A stretch of 64,000 nt of DNA from Gerris lacustris (lineage: Eukaryota; Arthropoda; Insecta; Hemiptera; Gerridae). Numbering within the stretch: the stretch's first letter is position 1; the number at the start of each line of letters is the position of its first letter. The translations under genes and the position numbers were made by a program. The notes below the pieces were generated by a model, which was not told the DNA's origin, made no database searches, and saw only the letters and a list, made by a program, of their open reading frames with translations. This document shows, one piece after another, positions 10,832-21,930 of the stretch. The stretch covers positions 1,922,001-1,986,000 of the forward strand of contig OX578280.1 in assembly GCA_951217055.1 (NCBI GenBank), given 5' to 3'.

Positions 10832-11405
10832 TTTATCTACGATTGATAAGAAATATAAACATTATATATTTGTTTAGATGCGTAGAAAGTAATTATTTAC
10901 GTACTTATATTCATTGCGCATGCGCGTCTCATAGTTCTGAATAATTCCTCTTCTTTACCACGCTAGTGCGGTAAAGAAGAGGAATTCTTCAGCTTTACGC
11001 ACGATTAGCAGTTTGTTTACATTTAACAAAACTAATTTGCAGTTCTTTTATTAAAATAACTGTTTATATTTAGTTTTTGGTGAAAAACAATAAGTGAATC
11101 AAGTGACTTTGACGAAAATGAGGAGAATAATACTCCTCCAGAAATAATTAATTCGGCAAAAAATACAACTCAAGAATAGATGCCATCTTTATCAAGAGAG
11201 AGATACGAACTTACATACAGCAAGTCTATTTTTTTCTGTATTTATTATTTAAATCTAACAATCGTAGATAAAGTACGGTACGCAACTCATGGGAAAACAG
11301 CATTTTGCATTGCTCGTGTGGTTTTACTACCCTCGCTATCGCTCGGGTGCAAACTCCACACTCGCATGCAAAATGCTACTTTCCGCACTCGACGCGTAAT
11401 GTACT
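10832..11405 (+). mobile_element. Family VII element with captured coding start, copy a
   Basis: The core is bounded by TTTATCTACGATTG at 10832 and its inverse at 11259-11272. Beyond it lies a conserved 130-bp tail containing ACCCGAGCGATAGCGAGGGT on the minus strand (11329-11348). A long hairpin (10937-10992, one mismatch) sits in the leader. The coding remnant has lost its ATG (ATA at that site) and has an in-frame TAG before the conserved serine-leucine-serine block, so it is dead. Confidence 0.65.
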
Positions 11406-12928
11406 ATTAACATAAAACATACACAGTTTAACCAATCAGAAAATAACGTTAAAATTCTGCTATCCATAATAAAAAGGAAACCTTTAAATCCTCGTGAATT
11501 TCAGTACTAAAAGCAGTTTCTTAAAATAGTCTGTCAATTAGTGTGGCACATAGCTTCCTCGTGTCCTTTTTCGTACACTATAATGATTGTATGCTTGTAC
11601 GAACCTATTACTGTAAAACATTCAATTTCTTCCCAATTCTTTAAATTTGTCGAAATTGTTTTGATTTCGCTTCCGAGCTAACAGAAGCTATTACATTGTT
11701 TTAAAGGCCGAAAATATTTTATGTCTTCGATTTCTTCTTCTTCTCTTATTTGGTTGGACATATACTCCTCCTGAATGGCTGAACCGATCCTCACAAAATT
11801 CGGCACAGTTATAGTGACCAACCGCCGGAAGGTAATAAATCTGAAATGGTCCAAATTGGTACATAGGGGTACGGGGTACAAAAGTTAATATAGTATAAGT
11901 AATTTGCCCTTCATGATGCATATGTCATTGGAAACCTCTTTAAGAGGGCACTTTTGTCATATTTTCATTTAAGAGGGGGGTAAAATAGAAAAACAGTGGA
12001 AAAAATGCTTAAAATTTTTCAATTAAAATTAGAAATATTACTATTTTTGATCCGATTTCAGCTGTTTATAAATAAAAATGTTTATTATTAACTATCGGCT
12101 GATTAATATATACTGCGTACTGCATTATTTCGCTAATAAAAATATTGAATGATATTGTTTTAATTATTTGATTAGTTATTGAGCCTAATAAAATAATCTA
12201 TCAAATGCAGATTCTTAAAATAAAGCGATGCGGAGTTACATCTCCCGTCAACAACAGTAGGCCAAGTTTTTGATAAGTGTAATCATGGAGTGATGCATCA
12301 GCAAACAAATTAATGTAATATGAATTTTAACGCATGAATAAAATATAAGATTAAAATGCAAGCTCAGCTCAATATTGCAAGCAGACTACTACATTGCACA
12401 CCTAGTGCAAACCTGTTAACTAAATAACAATTTGTGTTAACGATAACTAAGTAGTTTTTTAGTGATGAGCAATAGTACCAACATCACCTCTATGAAGACC
12501 CCAAGAGGCATCCCTCGAAATTAGATGTAGAAGTCTATATGTACTTCCTCTTTACTTTATATTCAGCGAACTTGAGAGGGGTCTGTATTGTTTTTCATCT
12601 CTCCCCCCCCCCCCAGCCCCACCCCTAGTCTAATCATGGTTTTGGCCCTAGTTAGAAAAAGGGTAAAGTTATGACACTATTTTCTTTTGTCCCCTCGCCT
12701 ACACTTCAGGACCCCACAACAGATTTGACTCAGGGCCGCTGTAACCCCAGTGGGTTTTTACCCTTAGTATTTTTACCATAATACGACTTCTCTGCCTGAG
12801 ATTCTCTTTTACTTCAGATATTTAAATCTAATGCTATTTGAACCAAGTCACAAAAGAAGCCACAACATAACGGGGAGTATGAAATCAACGATTGAACTGT
12901 GTTAATGACAACTTCATGTCATTATATT
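11406..12928. other. No gene; decayed repeat pieces
   Basis: 11510-11740 shares blocks with family X (GTGTGGCACATAGCTTCCTC and GAAAATATTTTATGTC). 11760-11990 holds a generic insect-style repeat (GAACCGATCCTCACAAAATTCGG). There is a poly-C tract at 12603-12614. Nothing else supported. Confidence 0.45.
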
Positions 12929-14020
12929 AGGGTCCGTAGGCAAAACGAAGGACCCTAATATTTTCCTGCGTGTTTCTGTTCGTCTGTCTGGCACCTACTC
13001 TCACGGCTACACCTTTTGTCCGGTCATTTTGAAATTTGGCATATATGTGTATAGTATCTACCCACACATTTGAAAAATGAAGCGATTTTTTGTTTATAGG
13101 CTTTAATAGGGGGAGTGTATGCACGTTTGGTGTGAAAAGAGCCCCCCCCCCCCCCCCCCCCACCTATTATCTCTCTTATGTAAAGTGCAAAAAAACTGAA
13201 AGTAAAGATTTGGAAATTTGGAAATTTCAATTCTTTTGTTGTTAATTACAAAATACTTTTTTTTTATAGTTATGCTCTTTTTGATGTATTTATATGTTTA
13301 AAGTATGGTTTACTTTATCAGAAGTTTGTTTATGTGTTTGTAGAATATCAGACCTAGGATAGTTCAAACCGACGATATAAACTTTTACACCGGCTCTTAC
13401 ATTACAAATCACAACTCAGTACACATAACAATACATATTATTGTAGGCGTAATATACGAATAAAACGAGAAAAAAAAAAAAAAAAGGATAATTCAAAGTA
13501 AGCTTTTTAGCATTTTAAAAATAACGTGCTGTAGGTATGCATGATAGCCAGTTTAACAACTACTGTTTTATTCTATAATAATAGTAGTAATAATAACGAA
13601 TAAGTCTTTATATAAACTGATATTTTAATACAAAACTTCACATATTAGGTTTGTTCCAACCTCCCCTATTTGTACCGTCCTTTGTATCGTCCCACGGATC
13701 GTTCGAGAATCGTTTAGGACAGGTTGTATAAGCATGCGCTAACATTGTACTGTAATAAAATCATGTCAGGTTGGAACGGGTTTAGGACTATAATTCGCAC
13801 TGTATTAAAAACAGTCAAGGGAACCTAACAGTTGGGGAACCTTCTTGCGCATGTTATGTATGTAACTAAGATTAGACAAATAAACTATTAAATAATAATA
13901 CAACTACTAATACTGAAATAATACGTAATAACTGCCCCATCAATAGGTACTACTTTAACAATACAGTGTTTCCTACGGACCCTCGCTGTGTGCTGACTAG
14001 CACATACTTGACCTGTTTAT
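12929..14020 (+). mobile_element. Family VIII Helentron/HINE-like element, copy a
   Basis: It begins with a hairpin (AGGGTCC...GGACCCT, 12929-12956) followed by a GTCTGTCTGG tract and GAAATTTGGCATATATGTG. Near the 3' end the subterminal inverse CCTACGGACCCT (13972-13983) precedes a terminal hairpin TGTGCT-gact-AGCACA (13989-14004). This is the plan described for Helentron-associated elements. About 400 bp in the middle (about 13528-13937) is an insertion relative to copy c at 60151. Confidence 0.7.
13648..13782. mobile_element. Short relative of TA-flanked element D
   Basis: The left end GGTTTGTTCCAACC follows a TA and matches the end of element D at 23798. The right end has the inverse GGTTGGAAC followed by a diverged tip. 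It lies within the insertion in family VIII copy a. Confidence 0.45.
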
Positions 14021-14517
14021 TTTATATATTGTTAATACGTAGAAAAGAAAAGATTTACTATGACATTACTTACCTAGTAATTTATTCAATTTAAACATCT
14101 TTAACTCAATATATTTACTTAAATAACCTTGGCTAAATATTACATTAGATCGATATACAATATATAGAAAGAAGCGTAAAGGGCAAAGTTAAGTATTGTT
14201 CAACACAGACACAATGTATAGGTATGTTAGGTTTACACTCTAACACACTCTAACCTGTTGCTCCAGGCTCGAAACCAAATACAACAAATCTATATTGAGC
14301 CTTCTAAGAAGATTGTCCAACAGTAGATATCTGCAGGAAAAACGTATTTACCAGTTCTCAGATTATATTTAAGTGGAAATAAATAACTCGAAGAAATGAA
14401 CTTGCAGCCTCCATTTCTATCATTTTTGAAGAGGATTTGATTATTACTAAGAAAGAGAGAAGCAACGTCAATTTAATTCTAAACAAAATCAATGTGAATT
14501 TTGAATGGTGTATTGCT

Positions 14518-14590
14518 CCCGAGCTTACCGAAGGTAACGGAAGCTCTGTGATCGTTACCTAGTAACGATCGTAGATACCTCTACAATAAA
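14518..14590 (+). repeat. Family X end hairpin, fragment b
   Basis: Matches the left end of the element at 36740: stem GCTCCC/GGAAGC-like around the inner hairpin TTACC-GAA-GGTAA, then a TGTGATCGTTAC segment. An internal part of family X (see 15715) lies downstream of the foldback at 14807, so one disrupted copy may span both. Confidence 0.55.
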
Positions 14591-14599
14591 ATATACTAT

Positions 14600-14824
14600 T
14601 TGTATGAGTATTTATCAGAGCTATTGGAGCTATCGCCTATACGTCTGAGGAGGACAGCTTACGAGACCCTCTACCTTTCTAAGTGGCTTTGTAGTGAGCT
14701 TCGCTGTGATGAAGTAGCTAGTCCAATAGTTCTACCTGTGGGGCGTCGAGCTAGTAGATTTGCTTATAGCTCAGTCAAATTATTAGACAAATTTATGACC
14801 AACATTCGGAATTATTCAAAGTGA
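14600..14824 (+). pseudogene. Possible C-terminal scrap of a non-LTR retrotransposon reverse transcriptase
   Basis: A 74-codon ORF reads L.ELSPIRLRRTAYETLYLSKWL followed by VLPVGRRASRFAYSS. This spacing (L.L..RR...E.L.L.K, then I.L.V..R..R) resembles the region downstream of the RT domain in Jockey/CR1-type LINEs. No catalytic motif, endonuclease or poly-A tail is present, and the frame ends at the foldback element boundary. The resemblance is judged by eye only and could be chance. Confidence 0.3.
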
Positions 14825-15450
14825 GCCGAACTTTTGTGTACACCTTTATTTAGGGTTTTCAAACAACATCCGAAAAGCACCCTTGATTTGACCTTGAGCT
14901 TCACGAGTTATAAGGCTCAGATGAGGCCATAATTTAGTTTTTCGCTTATATCTCCTTCCCTATTGACTTTAGGTATTAGACACACCTTAGAGAAATTAAA
15001 GGGGAGAAAATTCTGAACAAAAAAGTTTTTTTGTAAGACCAACCGTTTTTGTAAAAACTCGCCGTGAAAGTTGAACTGAAATCTATGAAAAAATAAATAT
15101 AGGGTGGCTAGAGGTTAGAAATCCGTTATAAAAGAGTTCTTTTGCCCCCTAATCCTACTTTATTTTTTATTACCTAATTTTGAGAGCTTGTAACTCAAAA
15201 ACGGTTGGAGCTAAAAAAAAATGTAATTGACCATTTTGATTGGAAATTTAATGAAGAACAAACTTGTAAATAACCATAAATCGCCTAATGCCAACACTTT
15301 TCGAGATATAAGCGAAAAACTAAATTTTGGTCTCATTTGAGCCTTATAAATCGTGAAGCTCAAGGTCAAATCAAGGTTACTTTTCGGATGTTGTTTGAAA
15401 ACACTAAATAAAGGTGTACACAAAAATTTAGCTCACTTTGAATTATTCCG
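14807..15450. mobile_element. Foldback element with 148-bp inverted arms
   Basis: 14807-14954 and 15303-15450 are inverted copies starting CGGAATTATTCAAAGTGAGC, with modest divergence. The 348-bp centre is non-coding. Confidence 0.8.
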
Positions 15451-15714
15451 ATGAAAAATCCTAATTTAACTGGGCTATTATACCAGAGAAATTTCTGACA
15501 TGTGTCCCCTTAACCGCTGTGTTTGTAGCATTAATTCAATTTGTCCTCATCTCAGTTATGACTCTTTTTATGATTTATCCAAATTTAGATCCATTCTTCC
15601 TCTCACTTCCTAAAACTCATTTCCTTAATCTAGTGTTGTGATCTAGTTTTAACTTCTTTTGAGCGCTTATCTCGTGGCTGTTTCGCAGCTGAATAAGGCT
15701 CAATAGAAAAACAA

Positions 15715-15890
15715 AAAACAACAGAAATCCGTTTCAGACATCAGGAAACATTTTTGGTTCCGTGTTCGTCTGTGGCTCAATTATTGTGAACCAATACATC
15801 TTAAAAACTACACGTCCAATTTTAATTAAATTTATATTGTAGGTCATAATTAGCCCAGGATTAGCTCAGACAATACTTTATAATATATTA
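15715..15890 (+). repeat. Family X internal fragment
   Basis: Shares AATCCGTTTCAGACATCAG, CATTTTTGGTTCCGTG, GTGAACCAA and TAGGTCATAATTAGC with the element at 36740-38033 (blocks at 36828 and 37920 there). Confidence 0.6.
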
Positions 15891-16021
15891 TATAAAATTT
15901 GGATCTTTTCCGTTATTCGTATACTACTATTTAAAATCCTTGTTATATGCATGGATCTACAAACTGTATGAACAACATGCAGTAAACCATACATACAACT
16001 TCGTCGATCCTGACAGTGATG

Positions 16022-16608
16022 CACACACGCAATAGTACATTACGCGTCGAGTGCGGAAAGTAGCATTTTGCATGCGAGTGTGGAAATTGCACCCGAGCGA
16101 TAGCAAGGGTAGTAAAACCACACGAGCAATGCAAAATGCCGTTTTCGCTCGAGTTGAGTACCGTACTTTATCTACGATTGTTAGATTTAAATAATAAATA
16201 CAGAAACAAATAAACTTGCTGTATGTAAGTTCGTATCTCTCTCTTGATAAAGATGGCATTAATTCATTAGTTGTATTTTTTGCCGAATTAATTATTTCTG
16301 GAGGATTATTATTCTCCACATTTTCGTCAAAGTCACTTGATTCACTCATTGTTTTTCACTAAAAACTCGATATAAACAGTTACTTTAATAAAATAACACC
16401 AAATTAGTTTTGTTAAATGTAAACAAACTCACTAATCGTGCGTAAAGCTGAAGAATTCCTCTTCTTTACCGCACTATTGTGGTAAAGAAGAGGAATTCTT
16501 CAGAACTATGAGACGCGCATGCGCAATGAATACAAGTACGTAAATAATCACTTTCTACGCATCTAAACAAAGATATAATGTTTATATTTCGTATCAATCG
16601 TAGATAAA
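16022..16608 (-). mobile_element. Family VII element, copy b (best preserved)
   Basis: The core lies between TTTATCTACGATTG (16167) and its inverse (16595-16608). The leader contains a perfect 23-bp stem with a 10-nt loop (16448-16470 with 16481-16503). The coding start 16212-16349 is intact. The conserved tail at 16022-16166 includes the CCCGAGCGATAGC hairpin region (16092). Confidence 0.75.
16212..16349 (-). pseudogene. N-terminal coding remnant in family VII, recombinase-like
   Basis: The ATG at 16349 opens 46 codons that are conserved in all four longer family VII copies: an acidic, asparagine-rich start (ESSDFDENVENNNPPEI), then SLSRERYELTYSKF. The last block resembles the start of the core-binding region of tyrosine-recombinase-like proteins common in insect genomes (usual form: S...YE..Y..F). 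The similarity stops at SKF, and the following codons read through non-homologous AT-rich DNA, so only a first exon or truncated start survives. The rest of the recombinase, including any catalytic R-H-R-Y, is absent. Family assignment is by pattern memory. Confidence 0.45.
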
Positions 16609-17393
16609 CAATTGCAAGTACTTGGCGTCTGACAAAACAGCGTAATAAGAATCAGTGCGGGACCAGACGTGTATGGACTCCTATTTGTGCGAATTTATGT
16701 GACGGCGGAGAAAGGACCTGTTCGAGGAAATACTGCGTAAAATCGCTGAGTATTGGCCTTCTTAACCGAGTAAAGCAGGTAACTAACTAAAATATTTGGT
16801 ATATATACAACGGAAATGCATATATGTAACAAGGATTTTGAACAGTGCTATACGTTTAACGGAAAAGATTCTAAAATTTAATCATTATGTATTATATTGG
16901 CCATTAAATGACAGTTTGAACATTTTTGTATTTTATTAAATTATTAACATAAAAATATAATATCTAGAGATCTCTTTTTAGTTCGGTGGAGAAGAAGATG
17001 GAAAATGGTGTGTGAAATGAAAAAAAAAAAAGTTTAATATTTTAGTAAGGGAAGGGTATATAAACGGGGAGGATTTAATAGAGAAAACTGCCGGGAAATT
17101 GAAGGTGGAAAGCTACAGGAGATAGGACCGTGGGAAAGCCATGTCCCGCTGTGAGCGGTAGCGGGGTAAAATTATGACAGAAATATAAAATATGAGGTAA
17201 AGCTGAGTCCGTATACAATCCTATGACTCAAATTCCTACCTCGCTCTGGGGCTACTACCACAGACACACGTCACAGTAATAACAACGAATATATTCTAAA
17301 TTAAGCACATCAACTATACAGATTAAAATGTAATAACTGTGTTCTACAATTTAAACCTGCACTAAATATTTCACTCATTATAAATCACAAAAA
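16609..17393. other. No gene seen
   Basis: Unassigned sequence. GC-richer stretches at 16630-16760 and 17050-17280 contain no ORF or RNA fold that I recognise. Confidence 0.45.
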
Positions 17394-18165
17394 AATACGT
17401 GTGGTGTCGCGGGACACCCGGTAGGAACGAAGTTCCTTATATTTTTCATTAAATATAAATTATAAAATCACTCTGCTAAGTACTTATACATTGCTAACTA
17501 CTTATACATGGCGGAGTTAGAAAAGAGACAAAATTAAAAGTAACGAACTGTTTGTACCTAGCAGAGTTAAGGCAAAATTAAAAGAAAATCATTATTTGTA
17601 TAATTAAAGCAAGCATCTTACTATAAATATATATTGAATATAAGAAAAAAGTTGATCATGATGAGCTTATAGTGAAAGAGTATGTTTGTTAAAAGAGTTT
17701 GGATTGAAATAGGACTGATTTTTTACCTACCCGGCCAATTAATTTAAAATATTATAAAATATATCTCTTCCGTACTCTACAGCTTTTGCTTGTATCAGGG
17801 TGAAATTTTATTTATTTACAAAACAAAGTGACATTTTTGACATATATAACAAAAATAATCAAAACTAGTCAAGTAACAGGCTTCCTCTTAAACACTTTTT
17901 CCCGTCTTTTCAAGCTTACGTTTACGCGAGCGTTGCGCGTGAACGCTTGGGCGGATAACGTTTTCCGACGAACTCATCCTGGGGCATTGGTAAAATGAAC
18001 ATGTGTACCAAATTTCATCTAACTCGGTGATCTTTTACTCAAGATATCGTCATCTGTAGATTTCGTGACGGATTTGGCGTGACGGTGATTTTGTGACGGT
18101 GATTTTGGTTGTTTTTTTCGGATTCACTCCCGGGCTCCAGAACGTGCCATAAGGAACTTCGTTCC
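17394..18165 (-). mobile_element. Family I Helentron/HINE-like element, copy b (complete)
   Basis: Bounded by the 5' hairpin GGAACGAAGTTCC at 18153-18165 and, at the other end, the same motif at 17424-17436 followed by a terminal hairpin GGTGTC-gcgg-GACACC (17403-17418) and CACGTATTTTT. Internal core: GCGTTCACGCGCAACGCTCG in opposite sense near 17925-17950. No coding capacity. Confidence 0.75.
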
Positions 18166-18460
18166 AAAAACTAGCTAGATTCCCATTCTTCGCTAGTGAG
18201 TGCATTTCATCAGGGATATTCGTATGTTTTAGCTCTGGGTACAGAAGAAACTTGAAACTTGAAACTCGCAAAAAAAACACATGAAATATTTGAAGCTTTT
18301 AAATATCGTGATGATAAACTGCTGAAGTTACAATAAACGACATGCGGAATGTGACGCTCTTCAATATGATGCCAGGAAAGTAGAATATAATAGGAGGTAG
18401 ATTGGTTTTCACTTGTATTCATTGTAGTTCTATATTTCACCGATAGAAGTTCTAAATTTT

Positions 18461-18697
18461 ATTGAACGAGCGCAGTGAGTTCTTCATTTCAGAGACTTGG
18501 CATTTGAAAAGTTTGTGTGTTTGCGTGTTTGTGTGTTTGTGTGTTTGTGTGTTTGTTTGTCCAACGATAACTGGCGTAATTGAACGAGCGCAGTGAGTTC
18601 TTCATTTCAGAGACTTGGCATTTGAAAAGTTTGTGTGTTTGCGTGTTTGTGTGTTTGTGTGTTTGTGTGTTTGTTTGTCCAACGATAACTGGCGTAA
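18461..18697 (+). repeat. Family III 118-bp unit in exact tandem duplicate
   Basis: Two essentially identical 118-bp copies start ATTGAACGAGCGCAGTGAGT and contain a GTGTGTTT/GTTTGTTTGTCC tract. The opening sequence folds with stem GAAC/GTTC around a GCA triloop. A single copy would resemble the 5' end of a Helentron-like element. Confidence 0.85.
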
Positions 18698-18769
18698 AAA
18701 TTGATTGATTTGAACGAAATTTGTCACACAGGTGCTTCTAACAATTTGTCATAACTGTATAGTTTTTGG

Positions 18770-19290
18770 AAATTCCACAGCAAACATTTCTAAGATGGCG
18801 GCCAATATGGCGGACGACTAAAATAAAAATGTTTAGTCAGCATACTGTGTTATACATCGTTTTAAAGGTCTTCAAAAGAAGGAAAAGAATATGTAACGCA
18901 TTAAATTCCAAACTTCATATTTCCAAGATGGCGGCCAATATGGCGGACGACTTAAATAAAAATATTTAGTCAGCATAATGTGTTATACATCGTTTTAAAG
19001 GTCTTCAAAAGAAGGAAAAGGATATGTAACGAATTAAATTCGACACTTCATATTTTCAAGATGGCGGCCAATATGTTTGGACGAAAAAACCAAAAAATTT
19101 TAGTCCTTATAACATGTTATATATCAATTTAAAGGTCTTGAAATGTAGAAGAGGACTATGTAACTATTAACATTTCGCACTTGATATTTTGAAGATGGCG
19201 GCCAATATGGTAGACAACTAAAAAAAAAAATATAATCAGCATGGCATGTTATACATCGTTTTAAAGTTCTTTAAAAGTAGGAAAAGCGTG
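18770..19290 (+). repeat. 133-bp tandem array (4 units)
   Basis: AAGATGGCGGCCAATATG recurs at 18792, 18925, 19058 and 19192 with spacings of 133, 133 and 134. Each unit also carries GTTATACATCGTTTTAAAG followed by a GTAGGAAAAG-like end. The 67-codon ORF over it is a repeat artefact. Confidence 0.85.
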
Positions 19291-19539
19291 AATAAGCTAG
19301 AAGGCTATCTGCGCTCGCCTGCTATACAGCATTTACAAGGCTCGATTAGTTCGCCTGTTTATTCAACAAATTGATGTCTCGATGCATTTATTAATTAGGC
19401 TCGCTGTGATAGCCTGTAAAAACTTTAAAATAAAGATGACTACAAGTGCAAGGAGATATGATAATGCCCAGCTGTCTACTGTCTCCTCAGCGAGCCTGCA
19501 TATGTGTTGAATAAAGATCTTCAAAACAGCTGTATAAAC

Positions 19540-20560
19540 AAGCGAGCGTAGCGAGCCTGCAATAATTTTATTTAATAAATATTAAATAATAATACAGTAC
19601 CAACAGGCGAGCGTAGCGAGCCTGCAATAACATTGTATATGAAATTAACCAATAATGCAGTTCAAACAGGCGAGCGTAGCAAGCTTGCAATGAGTTTATT
19701 TAATAAATATTAACTACCAATGCTGTAACAACAGGCAAGCGTAGCGAGCCTGCAATAATCTTATTAAATAATGTGTTTGTACAAAGGCTGTAAAACCTGG
19801 CGAGCTTAGCGAGCCTGCAATAACTTCTTATAAGAAATTAACTAATAACGCTGACCAAACAGGCGAGCGTAGCGAGCCTTCAATAAATTTTTATAAGAAA
19901 TTAATTAATAATGCAGTACAAACTGGCGAGCGTAGCGAGCCTTCAATAACTTTTTATAAGAAATTAAATAATAATGCAGTACAAACAGGCGAGCGTAGCG
20001 AGCCTGCAATGACTTTTTATAAGAAATTAATTAATAATGCAGTACAAACAGGCGAGCGTAGCGAGCCTTCAATAACTTTTTATAAGAAATTAAATAATAA
20101 TGCAGTACAAACAGGTGAGCGTAGCGAGACTTCAATAACTTTTTATAAGAAATTAAATAATAATGCAGTACAAACAGGCGAGCGTAGCGAGCCTGCAATG
20201 ACTTTTTATAAGAAATTAACTAATAATGCAGTACTAACAGGTGAGCGTAGCGAGACTTCAATAACTTTTTATAAGAAATTAATTAACAATGCAGTACAAA
20301 CGGGCGAGCGTAGCGAGCCTTCAATAACCTTTTATAAGAAATTAATTAATAATGCAGTACAAACAGGCGAGCGCAGCGAGCCTCCAATAACTTTATTTAA
20401 AAAATATTAACTACCAATGCAGCAACAACAGGCGAGCGTAGCGAGCCTACAATAACCTTATTAAATAAAGATTTTGTACAAAGGCTGTAAATCAGGCGAG
20501 CGTAGCGAGCCTGCAATTATTTTATTCAATAAATATTGCTGCAAACAGTGTAGCGAGCCT
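19540..20560 (+). repeat. 63-bp hairpin satellite (about 17 units)
   Basis: Each unit carries AGGCGAGCGTAGCGAGCCT (stem AGGC/GCCT, then GA/GA, GC/GC, GTA triloop) plus an AT-rich spacer (ATAACTTTTTATAAGAAATT...AATGCAGTACAAAC). Edge units are more diverged than central ones, the pattern expected from unequal exchange. Because 63 is divisible by 3, the central units form a 133-codon open frame that is not a gene. Confidence 0.9.
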
Positions 20561-20667
20561 TTAATAACTTTAATAATTAGTGATTATCTACAAATGCAAG
20601 GAAAGTATTTTCCTATCTAGAACTAGCGAGTTAGTACGAAATTCGTTTCACAACATCTGAGTATTTT

Positions 20668-20783
20668 TGACATTTTAAATTTAAGATTGCGGTCAATATT
20701 ACAGACGACTTTAAATAATATGATTGTAGTCTGCACGACAGGTCATACATCGTTTTAAAGGTCTTGAAGAGTAGGAAATAAAT
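20668..20783 (+). repeat. Stranded unit of the 133-bp array
   Basis: AAGATTGCGGTCAATATTAC, then TCATACATCGTTTTAAAGG and GTAGGAAA reproduce one diverged unit of the array at 18770. The 63-bp satellite therefore lies between members of one older array. Confidence 0.7.
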
Positions 20784-21930
20784 ATTAAATATGATCAAAA
20801 AAGTTTTGCAACAAATATGGCGTTGCAAGAAAATAAGGGTGTTAAGATGTAAGATCAAACTTATATGGCATATTACATAACATAATTTTAAAGCTATTTT
20901 CAGGTTGATTAAGAATATTTAATGTTTTAACCGAAATATTATCTTGGTAGTTATATTGAAAACATAATATGGCTGATATAAGGACACAATTCTACGCGAG
21001 TTCTTTATGCAGCGCATCACTAGTATAAAATGATATCAGAGCTCTTAGCGACTCAAAATGGACTAATGTTTTTATAATTTCACCGCTTAAGATCTATCTA
21101 CTATATCAAGTAGACAAATGTTTATTCATTTTCTCCACTTCGTGGTAAAGCATTAAAATGTCGATCTACGATTCAATTTTTTTTTCATTAAATGGAGAAA
21201 ATGAGTATATATTTGTTAATGAAATTTTGAAGTGAAACTTCTTTGGGGGCGGTAGAGTGAATTTTTTCATAAAGTGAAATAGTGTAACGAAGTTTGCGAT
21301 TCGAGACTCGTCCAAGTGTAACATTTTTACAGATTAATTGTTTTTATCTATTTAAAGACCAGCAAATCAAAACAAACATTTATTTTTATTGGAATAAATG
21401 TGGTTGCCTTAGCGTAGCAATATTTTTTTTTTCAAGTAAATTTCCCATTACCATTTCTTAATCTGGAAATAATAAATTCGTCAAAAAATGAAAGAGCAAT
21501 GCATTCTAGAAATTAAGTTTCACTTCTAATGCGTGAGGGCCTCACACATTTTTTTTTTAATATGATGGGTTTATAAAGTACAAGAAATATTATAATAATT
21601 TTACTAAGTGATAATATCTTGATACCACGTGAAAATATTTTATTTTTCGATTAAATTCCACATTCAAATTGTCAACAAATGCAAATAGAGCAATGGATGA
21701 AATCAACTGTTTCTAAAACTTAAGTTACTCTTCTAATGCGAGAGCAGCGGCGTAGCTAGGGCATTCCCCCCTTCCCCCAAGAACTTTTTGGGGCCCCTCG
21801 CCAAACAAAACTTGTAGATTTAAAGTTTACACTGTATTTATGACTGTACCGATCAATTACCGTAAGGTATCGGCCGTAGCGTTTATTTCGTAAATCCATC
21901 GACTTATAGGACAAACAAATAACAAAATAA
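20784..21930. other. No gene; a TIR-element fragment near 21730-21815
   Basis: GCGGCGTAGCTAGGGCATTC at about 21730, then CCAAACAAAACTTG, matches the left part of the miniature element at 43864 without its right end. The remainder is unassigned AT-rich DNA. Confidence 0.5.

Noticed and set aside
15957..16349. Full 130-codon protein in family VII copy b
   Set aside because: Only the first 46 codons are plausible coding sequence. The remainder reads the element tail and flanking DNA, including hairpin sequence.
20009..20410. 133-codon ORF with 21-residue repeats
   Set aside because: It is the translation of a 63-bp satellite. The open frame results from the unit length being divisible by 3 and a lack of stops, and the outer units break it.
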